Source: Pseudevernia furfuracea
Taxonomy: Eukaryota; Ascomycota; Lecanoromycetes; Lecanorales; Parmeliaceae
Assembly (NCBI GenBank): GCA_022315425.1
Contig: JAIUPT010000042.1
Location: 434,001-498,000 of the forward strand
Direction of reading: 5' to 3'
DNA: 64,000 nt
Below are positions 31,084 to 42,460 of the stretch, piece by piece. The notes under the pieces were generated by a model. The model saw nothing but the letters and a program-made list of their open reading frames with translations, did not search any database and had not been told where the DNA came from. Position numbers and translations under genes: made by a program. How positions within the stretch are numbered: position 1 is the first letter of the stretch; each line of letters opens with the position of its first letter.

Positions 31084-34000
31084 ATGGGTTCCAAGTCTAT
31101 ACGAGACGGCGATAGTCCATCTGCCTCATCATTCCTACTGCCTCAACTTCGCCATTCGCGCCGTGGATCTCTATCCTCTCTCTCTAGTGCTAATCAACTT
31201 GATAAAGAAGCTCTCTCCCAGGCTCTTGACAACATTCATAGCACCGCCAGTCAGACCGAGACTCTTACGACCTTCAACGAATACACGTCGCCCCCAGCCT
31301 CATCCTCTGGACCAGACACTAAAGGCATCGCAAGCGAGCTCCAGGGAGGCTTTAGTGGACTCTACAGTAGACTCAGGGCGTCTGTTGGAAATGTGAAAGA
31401 TATTGTGAACCTCGGAGCTGAAGATGTGACGATAGAGAACGCGTCATTGAAGAGCCCGAAAGCGGCCACATATAGTCCCAAGCCACTTTCTAAGAATGTA
31501 TTCGAATCTGCATGGGGCCCAAGCTCCTCGAACAGTATTACCCAGGCCACGTCTGCCCCAGGGTCCGGGCGACAGTCCCCACTAGGCAACGTGAACACGG
31601 AAGGAGAGCATCATGAAACAAAGCAAAACCTCAAGCTATCTACAAAACCTATGGGTAGCGTCAGTACCTCGGCAAAATCGGTGACCGGATCTCTCGCAGC
31701 ACTCAAATCACCTCCTATAACGCTAACGCAAGCTACACAGCCGCAGCCGACCACGATCAGCTCTGCGTTGGCAGACAACCACAATGCCGTGAAACGAGCC
31801 GGCGCCAACGCAGATCCAGTCTCTGCTGCCAAACCTACAACTCCTACTGAACCGCAGAGATTGGCACGGAATTCCCGAAGACAGAGCTATCTTGTTGAAT
31901 CGTCTGCTCAGGGAGGCGTGGAAGCCTCTGGGCTCACTCTTTCAGAAGGCCCCGTATCAAGAAATTCAAGCCAGGGTGGTCTCAAGCAACAAGGAGATGG
32001 ACCAGTCCCTAATGACGCTAACAGCGCTTTCAAATCTGATGATAAGCCTGGAGTTGTTGGGTCGCGAGCTGTGTCAATGGACAGCGTGCGCGCTTTTCCG
32101 GACCTCGAAGATGGACTTGATGAGACAGTATTTGCCGCGACGGGTTCGTCATCTGATACGAATAACACCCAAATGGCTGGAACTGCTATGGTAGTCACGA
32201 ATTATGGCAATGGACAAAATGATTTGTTCGGCATTCCTGACAGTAATGGCGCTAGAAGTGCACCAGTTGACAATGCTGCTAAACCGGGAGGAAGGTATCA
32301 GCATGTAAAATTGCCATTGCACAAGACCATGGCGCCACCTCTAATCACTAGGTCACATACGTCTAATCTGAGCCCGTCTCGGGCCTCGTCCTCAGATACC
32401 GAAAGCTTGAACAACTCTCCTCTTCCGACAAAGCCACGAAAACTTCCTGCCGGATCACATGATACACTTCTAACTCAAAGCAGCAAGTCTCAGTATGTAG
32501 CTCCGACGGCGACTCACCGTAGTTCTAGGACTATGAATGTCTTTTCTCAAGTCAAGAATAAGGTGTTGAATAAAGAGTATTGGATGAAAGACGAGAACGC
32601 AAGGGACTGTTTCTATTGTGGGGACCCATTCTCAACGTTTCGGAGAAAGCATCATTGTAGTAAGTCCTACTCTTTGTATACTGCTAAGCACTCAAGTGAC
32701 ACATGCACAGGGACATGCGGTCAAATATTTGATGCAAAATGCACATCTCTCCTGTCTGGAGAACACTTTGGACAAGCCGGCATGCTACGTGTATGTAAAC
32801 CCTGCGAGGGCATCATCAAAGGTGACGACGACTCGTCGGAGATATCTGATGACGGCAGTCTTTCAATCCGTGGTCTGAGACCAAGACACGGCTCCACAGG
32901 AGCGAGTGATCTCCTTGCCAGTCCCATATCCGACTCAACCCGGTTGGATATGCAGGGTTCTCATCGGAGTCCAAATCATCCAGATCTTACGGTTCCTACG
33001 ATGTCGATCCCAGCGACTCGCAAAGCAGGCGGAGACGCTGGGAGTCAACCTCTTGTCCTAGAAATCGAGGCCGAGCGAACACTAATGCGGCCTTCCTCTT
33101 CCAGGTCTCTCAAAACCTCTTTTGCCAACAAGTCGTTTTCGTCCGGCCACCGACGGTTCAATTCGCGGCATCAGTTCCAACGTAATTTTAAGCCGGTCAA
33201 TGAGGACAATGCTCCTTTTCACCAGAGTCCTGCGAGTGAAAAAACAAATTGGGGCCGATTGCCTGCTTTTCACGATGACAACATCATCGATCCTGATCTG
33301 GCTCCATATCTGTCTGACGAAGGATCGAGTGGAGATGAACAGGTGGGCATCATGGCTGCCTTGAATGGTGAAGGCCTGTCTCGAAGTCATGACAACGAGA
33401 GGCATGGGTTCTCTGGACTGCTTGCGTCCTCCAGAAAGGCACGATCAAGGGCTGGAGACAAGAGTATTAGTGGCATCACTTTTACTAGCAGGGATGCAGA
33501 CACCCATAGCCTCAACAGCTCAAAAACAGCAAACATATCTCGGTCCAAAAGACGAAACCTCAGCGTCGCAGGAAATTCGCATCTGCGGCCTTCGCCGAGA
33601 GGTCATCGAGGCAGCGCAGCAATACCAGGTTTTGGTTTGAATATACACGAAAGCACCAGTAGCTCAAATCTTGCACAAGTGGCCTCGTCCACAAGCTCTG
33701 CAGTAGCATCTCGAATGATACGGAGCTCTTCAATGAGAGGCGCTGCTGCACCTGCGATCGAGTTGAACAACGCAAGTCTTCGCCATGTTCGGAAACTGCT
33801 GCACCAACTCCTGCAAGATTCTAATGTGCCGAATGTCGCCAATTGGGAAAAAGCACTTATGCCTATCCTACTGCGAGCCACGGACGATGTCAACCCAGAT
33901 GTGCAAAATGGCGACGACATTGACATCCGACACTACGTGAAGCTGAAGAAGATACCTGGAGGATACCCTGGCGACACTGCTTATGTTTCAGGACTGGTCT

Positions 34001-37000
34001 TCACCAAAAACCTCGCGTTGAAATGTATGCCCAGAAGCATGTCCCATCCTAATATTCTGATTTTGACGTTTGCCCTTGAGTACGCCCGCCATCAACAGCA
34101 TTTTATGAGTCTTGAACCAGTCATAAGACAGGAACGAGAATTTTTGCAGAACCTTGTGAATCGTATAGCTGCTTTGCGACCGCAGCTCTTACTGGTAGAG
34201 CGCAACGTCTCAGGCCTAGCGCTCGAATTTCTGGAGCAGGCAAACATAGCTACAGCTTACAATGTCAAGGCTTCTGTGCTGGAGGCTGTTTCTCGATGTT
34301 GCCAAACCAGAATCATATCATCGATTGACAAGCTTGCAATCAAGCCTGCGCAGGCGGGTAAATGTGCGAGTTTCTATGTCAAAACATATGTCAATGAAGG
34401 CAGAAAGAAGACATATATGTTCCTCTCCGGTTGTGCGAAAGAGCTTGGCTGCACAATTGTCCTTCGAGGGGACAACGATGCGACGTTAGCTAAAATGAAG
34501 CGAATCACCGAATTCATGATATATGTCGTGTACAATTTGAAGCTGGAAACTTGTCTTATGAGAGACGAATTTGCATCAATACCGGCAAACACAGAAATCG
34601 GATCAATGCCTCTTAGCAAAGACAACCTACCCAAGGCCTTTCGAAATCTTGTGTCCGACAAGTTGAACGGAGACAACAGCCGTATCGGAACTTTTTCGCA
34701 CAAACGAGAGGGAAGCAACAGCGATACTAGTGTGCATATCCCTAATGCCGAGATGCTCACAGGTTTAGAAGGACAGCAAGCAGAGAAGCAAAAGATCAAT
34801 CTTCCTGACGATGATTCTGTTCCGGAAGACATCCCGATGCCCACTTTCTATGGCGACATGGTCGAAGAACATCAAACCAAGATACTTTCAGCTTCTCCAT
34901 TCGTCAGATTCATGCAGCCGTACCTCTTGATGCGTGCCAGAGAGCAAGAACGTCGACTCGCATATCTAAAGCGTTTGCGAGACCAAGATATTTTAGAAGA
35001 ACAGAATGTCGACGAAAAGGCGAAACCCGAGAAATTTGATCTCATCAAGCCGGAAATGGTACACGAAAGAGTTCGCACAGCATCGAAGAAGGTGCGCGAA
35101 GTACTACATGCTGTACATGATGCAGAATACGACAAGGCTCTCCACAACTATCAGACTCAAAGCAGGCAGTGGGAAGCTTACATCGCCGGCAATATCAACT
35201 TATTCGATCCTTACGCACACCAGAACATTGCTGTTCTGTATAGCGTTGTCTGTACAGTCACGACTGTACCTTGCTCTGGCCCGGATCTGCTCGCATTGGG
35301 GTTTTACAATGAGCATGAAACCGATGCCGATTTTGAAGCAGACTGTACCCTGGGCCAGTACGTTGAAGACTTGTGCCTTGGAGCCAATACTATCTGTACC
35401 GCAAATGGCTGCGAAAGGAAAATGTTCGAGCATCATCGACAATATGTCCACGGTGAAGCTCAGCTCAGCGTTTTTGCGGAACGATATCCCTGCAAGCTTC
35501 GAGGATTGCAAGATACTATCTTGATGTGGAGTATATGCCGAATATGTGGTAAGGAGACGCAAGTGATGCCAATGTCTGATAGCACTTGGAAGTATTCTTT
35601 TGGGAAATATTTGGAACTCTCATTTTGGAGCAGCGAGTTACACGCTCGAGCTGATGTCTGTCCCCATGATCTTCATCGCAATCATCTTAGGTACTTCGGC
35701 TTCAAAGATATGGCGCTTCGAGTACACTATGACCCCATCACTCTACTTGAAATCATCGTACCACGAGCCAGGATAACATGGAAGGTTGACAACGATCTGC
35801 GATTCAAAAATGATCTTTTCACCAAAATTGAAGAACGTCTTGGCAAATTCATGCTATCAGTCAAAGCCCGGATCAAAAGCATCAACACTGAAAGTGTTGT
35901 ACCTGAAAAATCCGAAAGCTGCATGCAAGAAGTCGAAAAGCTTGCAAAACGCGCATCTGATGAGCACCATGCCCTCATTCAGAAGCTCAGAGAGAAGTAT
36001 ATGAATTCGAAGCATTACGAGATCATTCCCCTCAACCGAGCAATCCGAGCCACGCAAGAAAAAGTCGCTGAATGGGACAATGCCTTTGCAGATTTTGATC
36101 GCAATTTCTTCCCTTCCGAGAAAGATATCCGACGATTGGCGACTCTCCAGCTCAAAAAGATATTCTTAGATCGTGATGAATCCGTCACGTCGTTAGCTTC
36201 TACGGACGACAGCGCAACTATCTCTGTGTCCGAAGAGACAATGAATGAGAAGACATCTACAGATGACACCCCAGCATTACCTCCACAAACCCGGAGAATG
36301 TCTCCAGAAATGGCTTACGATATGCTCGCTTCTGTTGTTGAGAAACACGTATCGATAGATAGCCAGCCTGACCAGCATCAGAGCGCCCCGGCCACGGCTG
36401 TACCCGTCTTCGAAGCCGACCCCGTGCCGTCTTCTGTTCAGGAGGGTTCGGAGAGAGGCGATGTACGGCATTTGGACTTGGCGACGTCTACAGGCCTCTC
36501 AGATAGGGTTGAAATTTCTCATAAATCATCTGCCGTCGACCCAAAATCATCGACACCACCTGAGACGGAAGGCAAGACCTCTCAAGCATCGGCTGAATCG
36601 CATTCCAACGCAAATACAAATGAGCTTGGCTATAGGGACGGCGTCAAAATAACCAATAGGGGATCCCCTGAACAGTCGAAGTTCTTAGATCATAGTCAGA
36701 CATCTGGAATACCACGACCTATCGAGTCTACTCATGGCGCCACAAGATCCAACGTCTCTCCGACGCTTTCTCGAGCTCAGTCGCAGCCCGCGCATTTCCG
36801 TCATGAACAGTCAAACAGTAGCCAGCCGTCATCAGCCATGCCTCCGTCTTCAAGCACCAGTAGCCAGTCTACCAAGCCCAGCGACGTCTACGGGCCACCA
36901 GCTTCAGGCGTCAATAAACTTGTTGATAAAAAGCTCTCAGATCGATTTGGCCTCGGCGCCTTAAAGCCTAGTGGTGTGACTGCGCATTCCATGATTCCAA

Positions 37001-38769
37001 GATCAATTGCCAATAGGCGGAAAGATTCAAAAGTTTCCAATCTCGCAAAACATTTTGAGCAGCTTAGCCGCGAATTTGAGAAAGAGCGTATCCGAGAGCG
37101 ACGGCAACGCGCCGCCAAAAGTCGACAATCAAGAGCCTATCCTATGGCTGCTTCGAAGCCTATTGTTCAGATCTATCGTAACGTGCACGAAGCTGTGGAA
37201 GAGCGAGAGCCATCAGACGAGGAACTGCTGTCTTCGGATCCATCTCATGTTGACCAGGAAGGGCCATTGAACACTATAAATCACATGGCAGAAAGTACGG
37301 AATTGCAGACTCCGGTCGACGGGTTTCATGCGGAAGAGACCACAGCAGAGAACACAGAGATTGAGGATAACAACAACGTTGATAGCCACGTCGGATCTGA
37401 CGTTGAAGGCGAAGAAACTCGAAGCGATGAAGAGCATTCCATTCTAGACGATATTCAAACACCTGGAGCAGCTGATGAGCATCATGCGCTGTCACCTGAA
37501 GAAGCTCAGCTCGACATCAAGCTTGATTTACCGAAGCATGAGAAGAGCTCGCTGATGAAGATGCTGACAAACTTCTGGGCTGAGAGATCCGCAAGTGGTT
37601 GGCAGCCCCTGGAGTACCCTCTGAACGCGACAGATCACATATTCGCCGACTCCGACATCATTGTGCGGGAGGACGAGCCCAGCTCCCTGATTGCTTTTGC
37701 TCTAGGGTCGGCAGACTATCAAGCAAAGCTACGCAGTATAACAGAAGCCACCGAACCCCAGAACGAGACTGATGAAAAACGCCAGCCGCAAGATTCGGCC
37801 TCGAACATTGGTGACCAAGTTGAAGTTGAGCATTCCCTTTTGAGACCTACAGGTACACATCTCAAGTACCAATTCGCGGAAGGCTCAGCGAAGATGCTTT
37901 GCAAAGTGTTCTATGCAGAACAATTTGACGCTCTCCGCAGAAAGTGCGGTGTTTCTGAGCGCATCGTGGAGTCGCTCTCACGCTGTATGAAATGGGATAG
38001 TAAAGGTGGCAAAACCAAATCTGTCTTCCTTAAGACTCTAGATGACCGCTTCGTTCTCAAGTCCCTCTCGCCAATTGAGACCCAAGCCTTCCTCCGCTTC
38101 GCCCCTGCCTACTTCCGCATCATGTCCGAATCCCTTTTCCACGAGCTTCCGTCAGTCATTGCCAAGATGTTGGGATTCTACCAGATCATTATCAAAAATC
38201 CCGTCACAGGCATCGAATTCAATTGGTTCCTACTCGTCATGGAGAATCTGTTCTACGACCGATCACCCACACGCATCTTCGATCTCAAAGGCTCTATGCG
38301 CAACCGTCGCATCCAGTCCACAGGCGAGCAAAACGAAGTCCTCCTAGACGAGAACATGGTTGAATTCATCTACGAATCTCCACTCTTCTCGCGCGAACAC
38401 TCAAAAAAGCTCCTCCGAGCAAGCGTCTGGAACGACACCCTCTTCCTCTCCCGTCAAAACGTAATGGACTACTCCCTCATGATCGCTATTGACGAGAACC
38501 GCAAAGAGCTCGTTGTCGGCATCATTGATTGCATCCGTACTTACACCTGGGATAAGAAGTTGGAGAGTTGGATCAAGGATCGTGGCAAGAATCGTCCGAC
38601 TGTGACGAGTCCGAAGGAGTACAAGAGTAGATTCAGGGAGGCGATGGGAAGATATGTGTTGCAGGCGCCGAATTGCTGGCATCAGTTCAAGGCGCAGCAG
38701 GTAGAGACGAGGGCGTTGAGAGTGGAAGATCCGGGGGATGATCGGGAGGTGCAGGTTGTGGGGCTCTGA
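31084..38769 (+). CDS. FAB1: PI3P 5-kinase Fab1/PIKfyve
   Basis: Exons 31084-32659 and 32711-38769 give 2,544 aa. The enzyme makes PI(3,5)P2 from PI3P on endosomes and vacuoles. Domain order is complete. A Ser-rich N-terminus is followed by a FYVE zinc finger at about residues 499-561 (CFYCGDPF, RRKHHCRTCGQIF, VCKPC) that binds PI3P. A TCP-1/CCT-like domain at about 880-1150 contains VLRGDNDATL and a Cys-rich PIKfyve-specific region follows. A long disordered linker leads to the PIP-kinase domain from about 2240 to the end (RFVLKSLSPIETQAFL, FDLKGSMRNRR, NVMDYSLMIAID, VGIIDCIRTYTWDKKLE). The family's length and all key motifs are present. The 51-nt intron is a multiple of three without a stop. 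It interrupts the FYVE signature between HHC and TCG, so naive translation inserts 17 foreign residues there; splicing restores RRKHHCRTCG. Confidence 0.96.
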   Translation: MGSKSIRDGDSPSASSFLLPQLRHSRRGSLSSLSSANQLDKEALSQALDNIHSTASQTETLTTFNEYTSPPASSSGPDTKGIASELQGGFSGLYSRLRASVGNVKDIVNLGAEDVTIENASLKSPKAATYSPKPLSKNVFESAWGPSSSNSITQATSAPGSGRQSPLGNVNTEGEHHETKQNLKLSTKPMGSVSTSAKSVTGSLAALKSPPITLTQATQPQPTTISSALADNHNAVKRAGANADPVSAAKPTTPTEPQRLARNSRRQSYLVESSAQGGVEASGLTLSEGPVSRNSSQGGLKQQGDGPVPNDANSAFKSDDKPGVVGSRAVSMDSVRAFPDLEDGLDETVFAATGSSSDTNNTQMAGTAMVVTNYGNGQNDLFGIPDSNGARSAPVDNAAKPGGRYQHVKLPLHKTMAPPLITRSHTSNLSPSRASSSDTESLNNSPLPTKPRKLPAGSHDTLLTQSSKSQYVAPTATHRSSRTMNVFSQVKNKVLNKEYWMKDENARDCFYCGDPFSTFRRKHHCSKSYSLYTAKHSSDTCTGTCGQIFDAKCTSLLSGEHFGQAGMLRVCKPCEGIIKGDDDSSEISDDGSLSIRGLRPRHGSTGASDLLASPISDSTRLDMQGSHRSPNHPDLTVPTMSIPATRKAGGDAGSQPLVLEIEAERTLMRPSSSRSLKTSFANKSFSSGHRRFNSRHQFQRNFKPVNEDNAPFHQSPASEKTNWGRLPAFHDDNIIDPDLAPYLSDEGSSGDEQVGIMAALNGEGLSRSHDNERHGFSGLLASSRKARSRAGDKSISGITFTSRDADTHSLNSSKTANISRSKRRNLSVAGNSHLRPSPRGHRGSAAIPGFGLNIHESTSSSNLAQVASSTSSAVASRMIRSSSMRGAAAPAIELNNASLRHVRKLLHQLLQDSNVPNVANWEKALMPILLRATDDVNPDVQNGDDIDIRHYVKLKKIPGGYPGDTAYVSGLVFTKNLALKCMPRSMSHPNILILTFALEYARHQQHFMSLEPVIRQEREFLQNLVNRIAALRPQLLLVERNVSGLALEFLEQANIATAYNVKASVLEAVSRCCQTRIISSIDKLAIKPAQAGKCASFYVKTYVNEGRKKTYMFLSGCAKELGCTIVLRGDNDATLAKMKRITEFMIYVVYNLKLETCLMRDEFASIPANTEIGSMPLSKDNLPKAFRNLVSDKLNGDNSRIGTFSHKREGSNSDTSVHIPNAEMLTGLEGQQAEKQKINLPDDDSVPEDIPMPTFYGDMVEEHQTKILSASPFVRFMQPYLLMRAREQERRLAYLKRLRDQDILEEQNVDEKAKPEKFDLIKPEMVHERVRTASKKVREVLHAVHDAEYDKALHNYQTQSRQWEAYIAGNINLFDPYAHQNIAVLYSVVCTVTTVPCSGPDLLALGFYNEHETDADFEADCTLGQYVEDLCLGANTICTANGCERKMFEHHRQYVHGEAQLSVFAERYPCKLRGLQDTILMWSICRICGKETQVMPMSDSTWKYSFGKYLELSFWSSELHARADVCPHDLHRNHLRYFGFKDMALRVHYDPITLLEIIVPRARITWKVDNDLRFKNDLFTKIEERLGKFMLSVKARIKSINTESVVPEKSESCMQEVEKLAKRASDEHHALIQKLREKYMNSKHYEIIPLNRAIRATQEKVAEWDNAFADFDRNFFPSEKDIRRLATLQLKKIFLDRDESVTSLASTDDSATISVSEETMNEKTSTDDTPALPPQTRRMSPEMAYDMLASVVEKHVSIDSQPDQHQSAPATAVPVFEADPVPSSVQEGSERGDVRHLDLATSTGLSDRVEISHKSSAVDPKSSTPPETEGKTSQASAESHSNANTNELGYRDGVKITNRGSPEQSKFLDHSQTSGIPRPIESTHGATRSNVSPTLSRAQSQPAHFRHEQSNSSQPSSAMPPSSSTSSQSTKPSDVYGPPASGVNKLVDKKLSDRFGLGALKPSGVTAHSMIPRSIANRRKDSKVSNLAKHFEQLSREFEKERIRERRQRAAKSRQSRAYPMAASKPIVQIYRNVHEAVEEREPSDEELLSSDPSHVDQEGPLNTINHMAESTELQTPVDGFHAEETTAENTEIEDNNNVDSHVGSDVEGEETRSDEEHSILDDIQTPGAADEHHALSPEEAQLDIKLDLPKHEKSSLMKMLTNFWAERSASGWQPLEYPLNATDHIFADSDIIVREDEPSSLIAFALGSADYQAKLRSITEATEPQNETDEKRQPQDSASNIGDQVEVEHSLLRPTGTHLKYQFAEGSAKMLCKVFYAEQFDALRRKCGVSERIVESLSRCMKWDSKGGKTKSVFLKTLDDRFVLKSLSPIETQAFLRFAPAYFRIMSESLFHELPSVIAKMLGFYQIIIKNPVTGIEFNWFLLVMENLFYDRSPTRIFDLKGSMRNRRIQSTGEQNEVLLDENMVEFIYESPLFSREHSKKLLRASVWNDTLFLSRQNVMDYSLMIAIDENRKELVVGIIDCIRTYTWDKKLESWIKDRGKNRPTVTSPKEYKSRFREAMGRYVLQAPNCWHQFKAQQVETRALRVEDPGDDREVQVVGL

Positions 38770-39032
38770 TGGGAGTTTTGGGTCTTGATGAGCCCTCAGC
38801 GTTGCATTTGTGATGGCTGTAAAGGGTGGGATCGTTGGATGGAAAAGTGCCTGAAGAACAAAGCATCCTCAGAGGCGTTATCTGGTCATGGCCTTATTGT
38901 AGTAGAAAGCGTAATGTGTAACGGTCTTAGAAATCTGCCTACGATGCTCGAACATCATCATCGCCTCTGAATGTTGCGGACGGCAAAAGTCCTCAATATA
39001 TATCGTCTCCCAGACTGATTCATCATGATCTC
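38770..39032. other. Convergent 3' region
   Basis: A short spacer between the 3' ends of FAB1 and the AT-hook gene on the other strand. Nothing further is seen. Confidence 0.4.
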
Positions 39033-41458
39033 TTAGAGTTCCAAGTCCACCTCCACTATGCCGGCCACTGCATCTCTTTCCTCACCCTCCTTCTGCATGT
39101 CCCAGCCCCTCTGCACCGCCCCCGCAATCCCACTCAACAGTTCCTCCAACTCCCTCTTCTTCCTCTCCTTCATGACCTCCTCTTTCTTAACCCTGATATC
39201 CTCCCTTTCCTTCTCCAACTGCTTCAACTCTTTCTTCAAATTCCTCTCCTCTTTCGCCGCTGCCCTAACACGAGATTGTAAAGACGTGTTGGCATTCAGC
39301 GTAGTCGCCAACTGCAAAAGACGGGAGGCGAGTTCTTCGGCGTAGAGATCTGTTGTTTGTTTCGTGCGTTTTAGTTCGGTTTGTTTGGTGGACGAGGGGT
39401 CGGAGCGGGCTTGTTCGGCGAGGGCAGAGCTAGATTTGGAGAGGAGTTCGGAGCAGAGTTGGGAGAGGACGTCTACTGCGTTGATCGTATTGCTTGTGGT
39501 GGGGGGTAAGGAGGTAGATAAGGGGTCGTCTTCGGCGTCGGAGGTGGGCGAAGGAGGAGCGTAGATGGTTATTGGAATGGAGTTTTTGGGAGGTGCTCGG
39601 GCTTTGGGTGCAGCGATGGAGGCGGTCTTTGCTCCCGGTTTGCGAGATGCTAAGGCTTTCGTCGGTCTGGTGGTTTTTGAAGTTGGTTGAGCCGCGTCGG
39701 CTTTGCGTGGTCGTCCTCGCTTCTTCTTTTCGGGCAAGGCTGGAGCTTGGACTTCTTCCTCTTCTTCAAGTTCATGTCTTGAAGCTTGTTCGTCTGGTTC
39801 GTCGACGGTATCTTCGAGAATTGGCTTGGCTTTAGGTCTCCCACGACTAGCTTTGGGCTTCCTCTTAAGTCCAAGTTTTGAAGGTTGAATTTTCTTCCCT
39901 TCATCGGATACATGCCCCAGGCTCTCGGTTTGTGATTCTTCGATGGTTTCTTCCCGAGGTCGTTTAGCTCTGGGGCGCCCACGTTTAGCTATGGGCTTGT
40001 TGCTCAATTCGTCTCTTATGACTAATTGACCGCTTGCCGCTGCCTTGGTGGCTGTCCTATTTGGTGTAGCGAGGTCCATGGATTGTTTCTTGGGTCTCTG
40101 CTGCCCAATCGATTTCCGTTTCTTCCTCTTCGGCTTGCTTATCGGCGGTCCAGCATCTTCGGCAGTAGCTTCTGGTTCTTCAGCTACCTGGCCCATTGAG
40201 CCTATTTCGACCTCGGCAGGCTTCCCTACACTCTGCGTAGCCTCAAGTACATCTTCCGCAGTGCTGGTCTTCTCCTGGGCCTTTGGCCCACGGTAAGTCC
40301 GTGTCACCCCAGCTTTAGAGCGCTTCTTTGGCTGTTGACCCACGGTCACCCGCTTTCTCTTCCTGGGCTTCTGCATTCGAGGCTCTGCAACGTCTGAAGC
40401 AGCCTCTTGCTCCTCATTCATATCACCCAAAATGTCTGCTTCGAGCTCAGCAGGTTCCTCCGTGCTCTGAACCGCCGCGAGTGGATCTTCTACAGGTGTA
40501 ATCTTTTTCAGGGTCTTTGGAGCCTTTGGCGCCTGCTTGGTGGAGCTTGCTTTGGCATGCTTCTTTGGTAGCTCTTCCACAGGCGCCCGCTTTCTCTTCA
40601 TCGGCTTTTGTGCGAATTCCCCTTGGGGTTTCTCTGCGCTTGGCTCGACATTTTCAGTCCTAGAATCCAGTACTCCAGCGATTTCAGGCAAGTGCGCCCG
40701 CTCGCCTCCATCTAACGACACCGTATTAAAGAAGGGTTCCTTCTGTACTTCTTTTGCCAAAGATCCATCGAGGTCTGCCGCTTCTGTCACTTCTGCGAGG
40801 TCCGGTTTGGGTATTCTCTTCCGAGGTAGGCGAGCTGGCTTAAGCGGACTTCGTGCCTTCGCAGCTTTTGCTCGACTCGTAGATTGCTGTCCGATGGACT
40901 TCCTCTTCCTTCGCTTTTTTACCCCATTACTAGGCGCAGCACTTGGGGCAGTCTCTCCTGTCCCTAGTCCATCGTCTTGTACCTCTGGCGGGGTCGAAAC
41001 GACAGCATCTGTCTGTACCATTTGGACCTTGCTGGTCTTCCCCTTTCTTTTAGTTGTGCCTTCTTCACCAGCCTTCATAACACGAGACGTAAATAGATTC
41101 TCAAGTCCATCCGAATTCGCCTTTTTCGTTGGCCTACCGCGCTTTTTCGCAGTTCCAGTGGCCGGCATCTTCCGTGCTGACCGCTGGAGTTGTGTTTTCT
41201 CTGGCTTCGGTGTCCGTCTTGAGGATCGTTGCAGAGGGAGCTCCGGCTGTGGAGTCTTTCGAGACCTGCCTGATTTGATAGGTTGGAGGGGCTCGGTTGC
41301 CGCATTTTCTTGCCCTGGCAACACTAGATCGAAGCCGATATTCTTGACTTGGCGAGTGCTTGTATCCAGTCAATATGAAGGTCTATAAGGAGAGCATGCG
41401 GGACTGACCCTGCACCTCGCTGGCGCATCAATTGACGCTCTCCCCGATCTTCTGACAT
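39033..41458 (-). CDS. AT-hook coiled-coil protein, candidate CENP-Q/Fta7
   Basis: Exons 41458-41409 and 41358-39033 give 791 aa. Exon 1 (starting MSEDRGERQ) is inferred, because the second exon has no ATG at its upstream end and the 50-nt intron restores the frame. The protein is strongly basic. It has four AT-hook cores (KKRGRPTKK, AKRGRPRAK, ASRGRPKAK, KKRGRPRK) for binding the minor groove of AT-rich DNA. About three diverged repeats of roughly 78 residues each begin with a KPxKRKR cluster. The last 150 residues form a coiled coil headed by INAVDVLSQLCSELLSKS. That heading and coiled coil resemble the fungal CENP-Q/Fta7 inner-kinetochore family as I remember it. A general AT-hook chromatin protein is the alternative. 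Nuclear location is very likely. Confidence 0.65.
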
Positions 41459-42460
41459 AAGTTAGCAGACGCTGGTATCTTCAAGTTAATCCACTGACTT
41501 GGGCCCATCTCTACAGCGGCGTGGTGCCTTTACACCTCAGTGTTGATTGAGATAAGGTAGCTACAAGTACGCGGTTGTGTTTTGTTCAGAGCTAGGTCCG
41601 AGGGGCCTTGGCATTTCTTGGCATCGGCGAAATGGATCCCGTTTCTGCATATGCTCCTTTCTTCCCAGTCGATTGAACCCCGTCGTCCCGGGGAGAGTGT
41701 GACTTACTACCCCACGAGGTGATATATCGAGCATGCATGCCAGGGTATCAATGGTTCCTAGGAGCCCGGTCTGGTCGTTAAAGCAGGCCTTCAAAGGCTT
41801 AGGTCAAAAGCGAAAAGGAGGCCAAGGGTAGCGAGAGTAAGAATACGAACGTCAGATCATATACTCTCTAGGTACATGAGTTGTGCAGATGTCTACAGCG
41901 CCGGGCAGACGAAGGCAGCCGATTGCCTACAGTCCCAAATTACACGCACAGTCCAACATGACAAGCGCCAAGAAAGATATCATACAATCTCCATAAAAGA
42001 ATTCCTACGCCGACCGTAACCTTAACAGCCCTCCCGTCTTCAGTGTTGACTTGAAATATGATGCATCTTGCGTGACCATAATATAAGCGCGGCAATCGGC
42101 ATCATTCCATGAGGCAACTTTGTTCAAGTTTATGGTATAGTATTTAGATAGCGCGATCTACTTAGGCCGAACTCAGGGCGGGAAGTTTTTGATACCTTCC
42201 ATAATTGTCGAGGTTGCATGATCTTGTGTGGCTGTTAGACTCGCGTGGGCATCTTGCATGGCTCAAGCTTTCTTACTAGCTGTCGAAAAGGCGCTACTGC
42301 ATCCTTCGAGGCATGGACAATGGACTAAGAAACACGGAAACGATAAAGAGAGTGCGGGGCACCTATCTCACGCAAATTTGTTTTGAAGCTTTTGAAGTCC
42401 CTATCTCGTTACCTAACCTCTATGGTTGAGCTTTGTGGTCATCCATGCGCTTTGAGCAAG
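41459..42460. other. Intergenic, no gene seen
   Basis: About 1 kb with only short frames. An alternative upstream ATG at 42383 is in frame with the permease gene and would add 26 residues, but the ATG at 42461 fits permease N-termini better. Confidence 0.4.

Noticed and set aside
40537..41388. 283-codon plus-strand frame
   Set aside because: It is antisense to the AT-hook gene. Its Ser/Phe/Arg-rich composition is what the Lys/Pro-rich minus-strand codons give in reverse, and it has no domain.
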